Shown here: one piece after another, positions 31,083 to 40,187 of the stretch
Position numbering within the stretch: the stretch's first letter is position 1
Layout of the letters: the number at the start of each line of letters is the position of its first letter
NCBI RefSeq assembly: GCF_002368095.1
Contig: NZ_AP018227.1
Location: 5,418,413-5,482,412, forward strand
DNA: 64,000 nucleotides
Direction of reading: 5' to 3'
Origin: Calothrix parasitica NIES-267
Lineage (GTDB): Bacteria > Cyanobacteriota > Cyanobacteriia > Cyanobacteriales > Nostocaceae
Translations under genes and position numbers: made by a program
Notes under the pieces: model-generated
Seen by the model: the letters and a program-made list of their open reading frames with translations, nothing else
What the model was told of the DNA's origin: nothing
Database searches by the model: none

Positions 31083-32156
31083 TTAACTACAACTGAGTGG
31101 AATATAGGGATAGGGGGATCTAAAATAGTCCACATCTACCAAATATTCATTTGTCTCTTGAGATTTTATATAAAAGGGAAACGGTTTTTCATCATCTTCT
31201 GCCTTTGCCCATTCTTTCAGATTCTCTGCAACAGCTTCTGTTGGTATTGGAGGATAGGGGAGGACAGCTTGATAAGCTATCCAAGGTTTTTCATGACTAA
31301 TAAACTCTTTGATATCACCAGTGAAGGTATTCCAATCTACCTCCAGACTATACTTAGAGGTTATTTCACCAGTACTTAAAATAGGTTGGGAAATTTGGTG
31401 GTATTTTCCTTCTCTAAAGTAATAGGCTTGTCCAGCCAATAAGAGAGATAAAGAAATTCCCCGCCAAGCTCTGCTGGTAGGTAATATCATAAATCTTGCT
31501 TCTTGCTTAGTTTCCCCTTTAGATATTAAAGGTAGATATATACTTTCATTCTCGATATGGTTAAGAGTATTTGCACCACCATAAAGAAAAATTTCTCTAG
31601 CTATGAGACCATCTAAAATATAAGAATCAATTTCATCCCACTTGCCTTTAGTAAATTTATCCCATAATTTCCCTTCGTTTTCTTGTGCTTGCAAATAAGT
31701 CCACCAAGTTTTAGCAATCAATTGAGATATTTTGCGACTGTGTAGTAAGGTACGGATTGTGACATAAAAATTACCTAGCTCAGTTTGTTGATTTTTGTCA
31801 TATTCTAGCTGGCTAGATAATTGCTCCATAAAACCATCTGTCAAAACGACTCCTGACGAAGGTAAATATGAAGAGAGTTTATCATCCTCACCATTTCTTG
31901 GGTAACTTTTAAGATTATTGGTTGTGTACTCATCGAGTTTAAAATCATCGAAACTCTCTAATTGCAGGTTCTCTTTATCTCCCGAACCTCTTTTTCTCGC
32001 TAATATTGTTCTACTTATATTTTCTGCTTGTGTTTCTTTTTCAGAAGGCTCTACAACTAATATCTGATAATAGGTATCTTCTTTGTACCACTGTTTTGTT
32101 GATAATGAACCTGGACTACCAACCATGACTTCATATGGTGGTGTTTGATTCGTCAT
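31083..32156 (-). CDS. Protein of unknown function
   Basis: 357 residues, soluble, acidic in its first third and without signal peptide or membrane helix. I do not recognise a family. Visible features are a helical middle (KISQLIAKTWWTYLQAQENE), a segment with AWRGISLSLLLAGQAYYF, and a Pro/Tyr-rich C-terminus (FRSPYPYIP). It starts 30 bp after the stop of the upstream amidohydrolase on the same strand, so the two are probably co-transcribed. It could be a partner or substrate-binding subunit, but nothing in the sequence proves it. Confidence 0.6.
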   Translation of the reverse strand: MTNQTPPYEVMVGSPGSLSTKQWYKEDTYYQILVVEPSEKETQAENISRTILARKRGSGDKENLQLESFDDFKLDEYTTNNLKSYPRNGEDDKLSSYLPSSGVVLTDGFMEQLSSQLEYDKNQQTELGNFYVTIRTLLHSRKISQLIAKTWWTYLQAQENEGKLWDKFTKGKWDEIDSYILDGLIAREIFLYGGANTLNHIENESIYLPLISKGETKQEARFMILPTSRAWRGISLSLLLAGQAYYFREGKYHQISQPILSTGEITSKYSLEVDWNTFTGDIKEFISHEKPWIAYQAVLPYPPIPTEAVAENLKEWAKAEDDEKPFPFYIKSQETNEYLVDVDYFRSPYPYIPLSCS

Positions 32157-32186
32157 TATTCTTTTCCTCTTATATGATTTACAATT

Positions 32187-33323
32187 TCAAAACAAACCGT
32201 AAAAACGACGGGGATTATCCCAAAGAATCTTTTGCACTGTTTCTTTCGATAAATTTTCCTCAAGCTCTACTAATTCTTGAACAATCTTTGGATTATGATC
32301 CATGTGAGGATAATCCGAACCAAAGATTAAGTTATCCGTGCCAATATATTCAATAGCCCGAGCCAGTAATGGTTCCGATGGCTCAATGGAAATAAAACAC
32401 TGACGACGAAAATATTCTGAAGGTTTTATTTTGACATTATCTTTTACCTCCCAATATAGATTTTCATATTCTTCATCCAATCGCCATAACCAGTAAGGAA
32501 GCCAGCTACAACCTGATTCAAGGAATCCTACCCTGAGATTCGGATAACGCTCTAATACTCCTCCTTCAATCAAAGCTAGTAAAGCCATCATCTGTTCCAT
32601 GGGATGGGAACAAGCATGGAGAGCAAAACGAGTATTGAATCGTTCTGCACCTACAGTGGGCAAACGACTATGAGTTCCTTCATGAATTCCTACGGCTATT
32701 CCTAGCTGCTCGCATTCTCTCCAAAATGGCTCGTAAGCAGTGTCGCTCAACAATCTTCCTTTAACTGGATTAGGGCGCAAAAATACTGCTTTCCAACCAA
32801 AATCCACAATTTGATGCAATTCATGCACCATTGACTCTGGTGAGTGAAGGTTAATCGCTCCTACCCCTTTCAACCGTTCCCGATCGTAATTGCAAAAGTC
32901 CTTCAACCAATTGTTATAAGCACGAGTGAAAGCTCCCGCTAATTGTGCTGAACTATTATCAATCGCCCAAAGCCACAATCCATAAGTCGGATAAACAAAG
33001 GCTATATCAACTCCCATTCCTACCATCTCTTGGAGATGAGATTCCACATTATAGCCTTGGAAATAAGCATTGGGGTGAGCTGACATCATCTGCTTATTTC
33101 CTAAATCACGCACTTGAGAGGAGACCTTTTCCGTAATCTCTTCCTCTTTTATTTTCATGTCTGCTGAAGGAGCAAATTGCTTAAATTCTGGTTCGAGATA
33201 CTCAGCCCACATACTAGGAGGCTCAATAACGTGGGAATCAGCATCAATAATTGAATATCCGTTTAGCATTTGTGTTGGTTGAGTGCAACTCTTGCTCAAG
33301 TGAAATCTAATTTTAGTTGTCAA
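32187..33323 (-). CDS. Amidohydrolase-2 family metal-dependent hydrolase/decarboxylase
   Basis: 378 residues. The N-terminal IIDADSHVIEPPSMW holds the first metal-binding motif. Further metal or active-site candidates are His in GIHEGTHSRLP, His in HACSHPMEQM, and the C-terminal Asp in NLIFGSDYPHMDH. This is the TIM-barrel pattern of the ACMSD-like amidohydrolase-2 family, which decarboxylates or hydrolyses small aromatic or cyclic acids. The substrate cannot be told. An internal ATG (MLNGYSIIDADS) about 18 codons in may be the real start. Probably in an operon with the unknown gene at 31083-32156. Confidence 0.85.
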   Translation of the reverse strand: MTTKIRFHLSKSCTQPTQMLNGYSIIDADSHVIEPPSMWAEYLEPEFKQFAPSADMKIKEEEITEKVSSQVRDLGNKQMMSAHPNAYFQGYNVESHLQEMVGMGVDIAFVYPTYGLWLWAIDNSSAQLAGAFTRAYNNWLKDFCNYDRERLKGVGAINLHSPESMVHELHQIVDFGWKAVFLRPNPVKGRLLSDTAYEPFWRECEQLGIAVGIHEGTHSRLPTVGAERFNTRFALHACSHPMEQMMALLALIEGGVLERYPNLRVGFLESGCSWLPYWLWRLDEEYENLYWEVKDNVKIKPSEYFRRQCFISIEPSEPLLARAIEYIGTDNLIFGSDYPHMDHNPKIVQELVELEENLSKETVQKILWDNPRRFYGLF

Positions 33324-33751
33324 TCATTTGAATAAATTCTTAATAAAACTAACAGAAGTTAGTAAAGATAGGTGGATATGAAATCTTGAGCCGACTTGGT
33401 TTTGCTCCGATCTTTCATACCCCTATCGATATTAGTTGAATTTTTTTGTCTTCATCTCATAAAGTTTATATAAAGGTTCATATAAAAGTTCATGTATAGC
33501 GCTTTTTAGTCGAATCCAATATACTCAAAACCTCACCCTGACAAAGCCGAACATCCCTCTCCAAATCCTCGCAGAGGGAACACCTGCCAAGCTGAACAAG
33601 GTACTTTTATTTGATGTGTATATAAGTATATACCTGTAAATATGCCGCAAGTCTGTTAATAATTATGACCAAGTACATAAACTATGAATAACTATGATAT
33701 TTATGATTTATGTAACATAAATAACAATTGCGAAGCGAGCTTATAATTTTT
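33324..33751. other. Intergenic region between divergent genes
   Basis: AT-rich; must contain promoters for the leftward amidohydrolase and the rightward HTH-ATPase gene. Nothing else recognised. Confidence 0.35.
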
Positions 33752-35170
33752 ATGCGCCTTGATTGTCTTGTTGAGATTGTTAACCGGCAGCTAATTCAAA
33801 GCCAAAATCGGCTGCTTAGTTCTACAGAAATTCTCATATTACAAGGCATTTGGGAGCATAAAACTTATAATCAAATAGCCGTCAAGGCTGGTTATAGTCC
33901 TGGCTACTTCAGCAATGTCGTTGCTCCAGAGTTATACCAGCGACTCTCCGAAGTAATTGGGCAGCGCGTGACTAAGAAAAACTGTCAGGTGGTACTGGAG
34001 TCTTATGGCATCAGCCAAACAACACCACAGACAACAAATTTACAATATTCGGCAGAAAATCCCGTCAATTTTAATTACCAAGATACCTCCCCTTGCTACC
34101 CCAGTGGTTCAGTTCCCCTAGGCTCACCTTTTTACATCGAACGCCTTCCTATTGAAGATCGAGTTTATCAAGAAATCAGGAAACCAGGGGCACTAATAAG
34201 GATTAAAGCTCCCAGAGAAATGGGCAAAACCTCAATGTTGCTGAGGATTATTGACTATGGAAATCGCCTGGGCTACAATACCGTCAGCTTGAACCTAGAA
34301 CAGGTAGAGCAGGCAATTTTGAGCGATTTTAATCAACTTTTGCGCTGGTTCTGCGCCAACATAGCTCACCGGCTTCAGCTCAGACCGATGCTCGAAGAGT
34401 ATTGGGATGAAGATTTGGGAAGTAAAATTAGCTCCACCCTATACTTGCAAAAGTATATTCTCAAGTCAATCAATACTCCTCTAATACTGGCCTTAGATGA
34501 GGTAAACCAGATTTTCGAGCATCCCCAAGTAGCAAAGGATTTTTTAAGTTTATTGCGCTCTTGGTACGAAGAAGCCAAAAGAGAGTCGCGATGGCAAAAT
34601 CTTCGCTTGCTCGTGATTCACTCAACGGAAATTTACGTTCCCCTTGAGCTTAACCAATCTCCTTTCAATGTGGGTTTACCGATTCATTTAGATAGTTTCA
34701 GTGCTGTTGAACTGCAGCAGTTAGCCCAACGCTACGGACTCGATTGGCAAGATGAAACAGAAACCAAACAATTAATGGCAATGGTTGGCGGACATCCCGC
34801 ACTAGTACATTTAGCAATCTATCATCTAAGTGGTGGGCAGATAACTATGAAGGAACTGATAGAAACTGCTCCCACTGCTACGGGAATTTATTCACATCAT
34901 TTACAGCGTCATTGGGCAACATTAGAAACACAACCAGAATTAGCACAAGCTTTTCATCAAGTTCTTAATGCTACTGAACCTCTTCGCTTAGATCCCATCG
35001 TAGCTCACAAATTAACCAGTATGGGGTTGATTAAGCTCTCAGGATTTAAAGCTATCGTAAGTTGTGAATTGTATCGTTTGTATTTTACAAAAAAAAGGAA
35101 GCAAGATTTATATAGTGATTTTGAGTTGGGTGCAATACAGCTTCAACCTTACCCTTTCCCCTCTTCTTGA
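33752..35170 (+). CDS. HTH plus AAA-like ATPase protein (vMAP-type N-terminus)
   Basis: 472 residues from the ATG at 33752; a TTG at 33728 gives an unlikely extension. The N-terminal 85 residues form a helix-turn-helix (STEILILQGIWEHKTYNQIA, then GYSPGYFSNVV) of the kind found at the start of cyanobacterial vWA-MoxR-associated conflict proteins. An AAA-like domain follows with P-loop APREMGKTSM and Walker B LILALDEVNQIF. The C-terminus (SMGLIKLSG ... ELYRLYF) is the winged helix of this ATPase group. Such modules are seen as NTP-dependent sensors in conflict or signalling systems. No effector domain is attached. Confidence 0.8.
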   Translation: MRLDCLVEIVNRQLIQSQNRLLSSTEILILQGIWEHKTYNQIAVKAGYSPGYFSNVVAPELYQRLSEVIGQRVTKKNCQVVLESYGISQTTPQTTNLQYSAENPVNFNYQDTSPCYPSGSVPLGSPFYIERLPIEDRVYQEIRKPGALIRIKAPREMGKTSMLLRIIDYGNRLGYNTVSLNLEQVEQAILSDFNQLLRWFCANIAHRLQLRPMLEEYWDEDLGSKISSTLYLQKYILKSINTPLILALDEVNQIFEHPQVAKDFLSLLRSWYEEAKRESRWQNLRLLVIHSTEIYVPLELNQSPFNVGLPIHLDSFSAVELQQLAQRYGLDWQDETETKQLMAMVGGHPALVHLAIYHLSGGQITMKELIETAPTATGIYSHHLQRHWATLETQPELAQAFHQVLNATEPLRLDPIVAHKLTSMGLIKLSGFKAIVSCELYRLYFTKKRKQDLYSDFELGAIQLQPYPFPSS

Positions 35171-35630
35171 TAAGGTGGGGGTGAGTTCACAAGTAGCAAG
35201 TACCGCTACGCTCAAGTAGTAAGTAGCAAGTTTTACCTCTTCCTAAAGAAAGAGCATTCGCGCATCGATTGATTAAAGATTCGCGCAACAGTTCTCTCTT
35301 TAATATTAAATATGTTGTTTTTTCTCCAGGAATGGCCGCAATTGTCACAATACTCGGCTGGTGCGTGACACTGAAAACATTGTGACTACGTACCTGCTTT
35401 GTTCAAAGTGTCACAGCACCCTACTAGAAAAATGTGCCTGTTGCGTAAGTCCTGTCCTTAAAAGGAGAAGCTTTATACCAATTTCGGAGCTATATTACTT
35501 ATTACTTATTACTTGTTACTTTAGCTCCCTATGAGCGTGGTAATATTTTCTACTCAAAGATACTACACAGCATCTATAGGCTAGTTTAATCGTTAATTTT
35601 CAGTTTTGATCTCTGCGAAAGGGATAACTA
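35171..35630. repeat. Intergenic region with small heptamer repeats
   Basis: Contains AAGTAGCAAGTA and AGTAGTAAGTAGCAAG units (35188-35232), a MITE-end-like TTGCGTAAGTCCT (near 35440) and a short TTACTTA heptamer array (35488-35520). No gene. Confidence 0.5.
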
Positions 35631-35837
35631 AGTAAGTCGGCACCAATAATCCAAGCTATGTAACAATATATAAATTTACCTCAAACCCTTATTGCTACTT
35701 GTGAAACAGTTGCGGTGGACGGGTTCCCCGGCATAAGCAAACTGTTGTTAGTGCAGCGTCTCCCGCTAGGGAGATACCCGAAGGGCTACTTGCTACTTCC
35801 TGGTCTTAACTACGATTTTCAACGCCGACCTACTTAC
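35631..35837. repeat. MITE-like element, AAGTAAGTCGGC family, copy 1
   Basis: Starts AGTAAGTCGGCACCAATAAT and ends ACGATTTTCAACGCCGACCT followed by ACTTAC, so the outer bases are inverted. A second copy with the same start, middle and end lies at 61453-61641, with the shared internal phrases AAGCTAT, CAATATATAAATTTA and CTGGTCTTAACTACG. Confidence 0.65.
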
Positions 35838-35873
35838 AAGAGAGTTCCCCTTTCTGAATTAGATAATATTTTT

Positions 35874-36008
35874 GGCGTTGCTGATTAAAAGTATGAAATG
35901 GATTTATTGGATAGCCGAAACCCTTGTAGAGACGCGATATAATGCCTTTCAGGCACGCTGTGTTAACGCGTCTCTACATTCAAATTTATACCTGGATTCA
36001 GCAACGCC
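35874..36008 (+). mobile_element. MITE-like 135 bp element upstream of the YcaO gene (copy A)
   Basis: Begins GGCGTTGCTGATTAAAAGTA and ends CCTGGATTCAGCAACGCC, giving inverted ends GGCGTTGCTGA/TCAGCAACGCC. The interior is itself partly palindromic (GTAGAGACGCG with CGCGTCTCTAC). Copy B at 38713-38842 is its reverse complement with a few changes, on the other side of the YcaO gene. Confidence 0.75.
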
Positions 36009-36374
36009 ATATGTTTAATGAACTTTTTAATGAACTTTTTAATGAACTTTATGAGATTAAGATGACAGAAATAAAACTATCATCGAATTTTGTTTATAAG
36101 AGTTGGCGTTAATCCCACCACTATCAAATAATTCGTAATTAAGTTTGATAAAGGGAGCTTAGATGACCAGATTTATAAAATATTTTCTTGCGTTATGTTC
36201 CATTCCAAACGGGCACCAGCGGCGACTAAACAGACCTGCACCCCTTTCCCTGTGAGGAAAAGGCGGGATTCAAAACCTTTCCTAGAAGGAGAGAGGTTCT
36301 GAGCATAGTTATTGACTTTTCCGCCCATCCTCATTTGTTAAATTTAATCAAACCATCGGCTAAAAACTAAAATA
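36009..36374. other. YcaO upstream region
   Basis: Holds a threefold 12 bp direct repeat (AACTTTTTAATG, 36011-36050) and otherwise only likely promoter sequence. A 33-codon open frame from the ATG at 36011 lacks Cys and has few Ser/Thr, so it is a poor candidate precursor. Confidence 0.4.
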
Positions 36375-38684
36375 ATGCTCGACAAACCGCAGCTCAATCC
36401 CTCTTACTCCGTTGAAACCATAGAAGCAGATAAGCTATTTTTATTGTCCGAAAGAGAAGCAGCAACTTTAAGCGATCGCTATTCTTGTCAGATAGCTGCT
36501 TTAGTTGATGGCGAAAGTAATATTGACACAATTATTGACAAAATTCAACAATCGCTACTGGAATACCAAACATCAACACCGGAAGCTAGTAGCTTTTTCC
36601 AAGAAGTTCTCAATGTGAGTATTCAAGTTCAATATGCTTTCTTGCAAATGGTAAAAAATGGCTATCTTGTTCAACAAGATAACTCTTTCCCATCACAAGT
36701 AGAAATTTTCTGCCATCATCTCAACATCGATCCTGACTTAGCCTATCAACGATTGCAATCGACGAAAGTCGCAGTAAAAACCTTCGGTTCGGTTGCTGTT
36801 GATGATTTGATTGCGATGCTTGAACCCCTAAAAATTCAAGTAGCAGAGGTTGGGGATTTGACAGTAGTTTTAACCGATGATTACCTGAATCCAGAACTAT
36901 TGGAATTTAATCAACAAACCCTCGAATCCCAATCCCCCTGGATGCTGGTTAAACCATTGGGAACAATTATTTGGATTGGCCCTTTATTTTATCCTCATAC
37001 AACTGCTTGTTGGGAATGCTTAGCGAAACGTTTGCGAGATAACAGACCGATTGAAGGCTTTATTCAGAGAAAAAAAGAAATTGCTATCCCACTAGCTCCT
37101 CCTTTGGGTTTTTTGGCATCTACAGTACAAACAGCATTAGGAATGGTAGCGACGGAAGTGTTTAAGTGGATTATCAAAGGAGAAAATAAACAATTAGAAA
37201 ACAATTTGCTCGCTTATGATACCATCGCCTTAAAAACCGAAAATCATCGTTTGGTGAAACGTCCTCAATGTTCAAGCTGTGGAGTGATGGCTCAGGGATT
37301 GACTAACAACCCTCTACCCGTTGTTTTAGGACACCGCAAAAAAACCTTTACCGCAGATGGAGGACATCGTAGTTGTTCACCCCAAGAAACTCTGAGGAAA
37401 TATCAACATCATATCAGTCCCATTACCGGTGTTGTGCGAGAACTGACTAAAATTCCTGGAAATCAATTAACTCATAATTACATAGCCAAACATCATTTCC
37501 TCAGTGTTTTCGATGATTTAACTAGCTTGCAGCAAAATCTGGGAGGGAGGAGTGCAGGGAAAGGTAAGACTGATTATCAAGCTATGGCTAGCGGTTTCTG
37601 CGAAGCCATCGAGCGATATTCTGGGGTGTTTCAGGGAGATGAAGTGACTGAAAAAGGTAGTTACCAACAAATGGGGGATAAAGTAATCCACCCCAATGTT
37701 TGTATGAATTTCAGTCAGCAGCAATATCTTAATCGAGAGCAATGGAATGCAGATTGTCCGGGCTGGTTTCAAAAAATACCCGAACCCTTTGATGAAGAGA
37801 GAGTTATTGACTGGACTCCCATTTGGTCTTTAACTCACCAGGAATTCAAATATCTGCCTTCTGCTTACTGTTATTATGGCTATCATCCGTCCTATAAACC
37901 TGACTGTTGGGCTGACTCCAATGGATGTGCCACAGGTAATAATCTTGAAGAAGCTATTCTGCAAGGGTTTATGGAATTAGTAGAACGGGATAGTGTTGCT
38001 TTATGGTGGTATAATTGTCTGGAAAAACCTCAAGTCGATTTAGATAGTTTCGACGAGCCTTATTTTTACAGTCTCAAGCAATATTATCAATCTATTAATC
38101 GTAGAATTTGGGTGTTAGATATTACCAGCGATTTGAATATTCCGGTTTTTGCTGCCATTAGTTGCAGAAGCGATGAGCGCAAAGTAGAAGATATTGTTTT
38201 AGGATATGGCGCTCATTTCGATGCTAAAATTGCGATTAGTAGAGCATTGACCGAAGTTAACCAAATTTTACCCAACGTTTTGTTAGCAAAAGCAGATGGA
38301 AGTACTCAATATCCTCCATCTGCCGATAGCTTAGCTGTAGATTGGTGGAAAACTGCAACTTTAGCCGACAAACCTTACTTAGTTCCCAATCTAGGAATTA
38401 GGGCTAAAACTAGTAGTGATTATACGCAAATAACAGGTTACGATTTACTCGAAGATATTAAGCTCTGTCAAGGAATCGTTGAGAAAAACGGCATGGAAAT
38501 GCTAGTCTTAGACCAAACTCGTGCCGATATTGGGCTGAGAGTTGCTAAGGTAATCGTTCCGGGAATGCGTCACATGTGGAAAAGATTAGCACCAGGGCGA
38601 CTTTATGATGTCCCGGTGAAAATGGGATGGTTGCAAGAGCCACTGACTGAAAATCGACTTAACCCTTTTCCCATGTGGATGTAA
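36375..38684 (+). CDS. Fused leader-binding/YcaO cyclodehydratase (azole/azoline peptide maturation type)
   Basis: 769 residues. The N-terminal 100 residues look like a peptide-recognition winged helix. Residues 130-310 are a ThiF/E1-like partner domain with four Cys of a zinc site (CWEC at 212-215, CSSC at 299-302). Residues 340-769 are a YcaO domain with ATP-binding SAGKGKTDYQAMASGFCEAI and GCATGNNLEEAILQGFMELV, and a Pro-rich end (NPFPMWM) like the PxP tail of active cyclodehydratases. Such fusions turn Cys, Ser or Thr of a precursor peptide into azolines. No precursor, dehydrogenase or transporter gene is adjacent, so the substrate is unknown. Confidence 0.88.
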   Translation: MLDKPQLNPSYSVETIEADKLFLLSEREAATLSDRYSCQIAALVDGESNIDTIIDKIQQSLLEYQTSTPEASSFFQEVLNVSIQVQYAFLQMVKNGYLVQQDNSFPSQVEIFCHHLNIDPDLAYQRLQSTKVAVKTFGSVAVDDLIAMLEPLKIQVAEVGDLTVVLTDDYLNPELLEFNQQTLESQSPWMLVKPLGTIIWIGPLFYPHTTACWECLAKRLRDNRPIEGFIQRKKEIAIPLAPPLGFLASTVQTALGMVATEVFKWIIKGENKQLENNLLAYDTIALKTENHRLVKRPQCSSCGVMAQGLTNNPLPVVLGHRKKTFTADGGHRSCSPQETLRKYQHHISPITGVVRELTKIPGNQLTHNYIAKHHFLSVFDDLTSLQQNLGGRSAGKGKTDYQAMASGFCEAIERYSGVFQGDEVTEKGSYQQMGDKVIHPNVCMNFSQQQYLNREQWNADCPGWFQKIPEPFDEERVIDWTPIWSLTHQEFKYLPSAYCYYGYHPSYKPDCWADSNGCATGNNLEEAILQGFMELVERDSVALWWYNCLEKPQVDLDSFDEPYFYSLKQYYQSINRRIWVLDITSDLNIPVFAAISCRSDERKVEDIVLGYGAHFDAKIAISRALTEVNQILPNVLLAKADGSTQYPPSADSLAVDWWKTATLADKPYLVPNLGIRAKTSSDYTQITGYDLLEDIKLCQGIVEKNGMEMLVLDQTRADIGLRVAKVIVPGMRHMWKRLAPGRLYDVPVKMGWLQEPLTENRLNPFPMWM

Positions 38685-38712
38685 ACGCTATATCAGAATT
38701 ATAACAATACCT

Positions 38713-38842
38713 GGCGTTGCTGAATCCAGGTATGAATTTGAATCTAGAGAAGCGTTAGCGCAGCGTGCCTGAAAGGCATTATCTCGCTTCTCTACAAGGG
38801 TTTCGGCTATCCAATAAATCCATTTCATACTTTCGGCAACGC
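38713..38842 (-). mobile_element. MITE-like element downstream of the YcaO gene (copy B, inverted)
   Basis: Begins GGCGTTGCTGAATCCAGGTA and continues as the reverse complement of copy A, including CGTGCCTGAAAGGCATTAT and GGGTTTCGGCTATCCAATAA. Its right end is altered (TTTCGGCAACGCTGATTAAA), so the terminal repeat is imperfect. It starts 28 bp after the YcaO stop codon. Confidence 0.72.
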
Positions 38843-39240
38843 TGATTAAAAGTATGAATAGCCCCCCAACCCGAAATTATGGGGAAAAGATAACTAAAAG
38901 TCCCCCAATGCAAGAGGGATTGAGGAGCATACTTTTTTGATAAAAATAAATTCATATTTCAATATGGCTAACACCACGCTGCGCTAACAGCAACGCCCAA
39001 AATCGGTAGTTATTTTTCTCAAATATAAAAAATCAATAAGAGCGAAAAAAATTTTAATACGCTCCTGTCTATTGTTGTCTATATCACTATTAACTGTTAG
39101 ATCAGTCGCTACGCTCCAATTAAAAATTAGTAATTCCACCATTCTAAATTATTACTCTTCCCTTTGATGGAAGAGCTTGAAATAAGGAATATAGAGCTTT
39201 TCGGTTAGTGCAATACAATGCAGATAAACCTCACCCCCAG
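38843..39240. other. Intergenic region, no gene recognised
   Basis: AT-rich with a few GCGCTAAC fragments of other repeats; no supported coding sequence. Confidence 0.35.
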
Positions 39241-39422
39241 CCCCTCTCCTTCTCAAGGCTACGGTGTACACACATCTCGTCAGATCCCCCTAAATCCCCC
39301 TTTTAAAGGGGGACTTTAATTTCAGATTCCCCCTTTTTTAAGGGGGGTTAGGGGGGATAAAAACACTGTGAAAGCAAATTCTAATACTTCTGTGTACACC
39401 GTAGCCTTCTCAAGGAGAGGGG
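39241..39422. repeat. Nested palindromic element
   Basis: Outer arms: CCCCTCTCCTTCTCAAGGCT with ACGGTGTACAC at the left, and GTGTACACCGTAGCC with CTCAAGGAGAGGGG at the right. Inner arms: ATCCCCCTAAATCCCCCTTT and AAGGGGGGTTAGGGGGGAT. No gene inside. The inner part is a palindrome widely seen in cyanobacterial intergenic DNA. Confidence 0.7.
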
Positions 39423-39559
39423 TGTATTCTATCCAACTGAAAACTGCTATATATTTTTTTATGTTTCTCCCTTTAGGGAGAGGCTTGTATCCTTAATTAA
39501 TCAATGAAAAATTATTTACCTTCTCTTTAATTTTGAATTTTGAATTGTTTCGGTCATAA

Positions 39560-39736
39560 CTATTCTTCTACATCCGCTTTACTGATTTCTTCTTCCAGAA
39601 TTTGAATTGCTCCGCTAATTCGTAATAATGTATCCCGTAAATTAGCTTGTTTAGTTTCCAACTCTGTCATTGCTTTTTGTCCCGATGCAAATTCAGCTTT
39701 GAGTTCTGTAAGACGTTTCTCTAGTTGTTCTTTCAT
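39560..39736 (-). CDS. Small coiled-coil protein at the end of the eCIS operon (58 aa)
   Basis: 58 residues starting MKEQLEKRLTELKAEFASGQ; the ATG overlaps the upstream stop as ATGA, so it is translationally coupled. The whole protein is heptad-like helix (leucines and isoleucines at regular spacing, ending ILEEEISKADVEE). It has no Cys, no membrane segment and no signal. Because it is coupled to the possible tip protein it probably belongs to the particle or its assembly. I do not recognise a named family. Confidence 0.75.
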   Translation of the reverse strand: MKEQLEKRLTELKAEFASGQKAMTELETKQANLRDTLLRISGAIQILEEEISKADVEE

Positions 39737-40161
39737 GTACCTTTAACTTTTAGATTCATAGAAATAAATGTACCAGTACCGGAGTATTGGGGGGTAGAGT
39801 CAGGGATGGGACTTGGTGCTGAAGGTTGTTGAGCGGGTACCATGACTGTAAATTTTGCCTGGAATTGTCCTCCTTTGAGCAGTACGGGTTTACCTCCAGA
39901 TTTGGTTTTTTGAGCTTTCTGGTTTGCTGCTAAGGATTGAATAAAAAGCATTCCTACTCCTGGAATACTGTATTGGGGAGTGATGTAAGAACAACCGGGG
40001 ACGATAACTTTTTTCTCGTCACCGTCAACGCAGACTAGTTTCTGATTAATTTTATCTTTTCCGGTACCAATTAAATCTCCCGGACGCACGGTGATAGTTG
40101 CTTGTCCGAAGTTGGGGTTAAACATGGCTTTGTCCCCGGTGATGAGAATGTAGTCAGACAT
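39733..40161 (-). CDS. Possible eCIS spike-tip (PAAR-like position) protein
   Basis: 142 residues, beta-rich, soluble. Visible features are TITVRPGDLIGTGKDKI, VPGCSYITPQYSIPGVGMLF, a Lys-rich middle and a Pro-rich linker (PAQQPSAPSPIPDST) before a final strand. The hydrophobic turn-rich pattern recalls short spike-tip or PAAR-like proteins, but the His/Cys metal site of classic PAAR is not evident. It lies between the fiber gene and the 58-residue coiled coil in the eCIS operon. Function inferred from position only. Confidence 0.5.
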   Translation of the reverse strand: MSDYILITGDKAMFNPNFGQATITVRPGDLIGTGKDKINQKLVCVDGDEKKVIVPGCSYITPQYSIPGVGMLFIQSLAANQKAQKTKSGGKPVLLKGGQFQAKFTVMVPAQQPSAPSPIPDSTPQYSGTGTFISMNLKVKGT

Positions 40162-40187
40162 TAGTTTTACTACAAATAATTAGCTAT

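Noticed and set aside
30795-31379. 194-codon plus-strand frame
   Set aside because: It runs through a palindromic repeat region and over the opposite-strand gene at 31083-32156; likely a by-product.
36011-36112. 33-codon frame (FNEL repeats) as a precursor peptide for the YcaO enzyme
   Set aside because: No Cys, few Ser/Thr and no leader/core boundary; the triplicated 12 bp repeat explains the frame.
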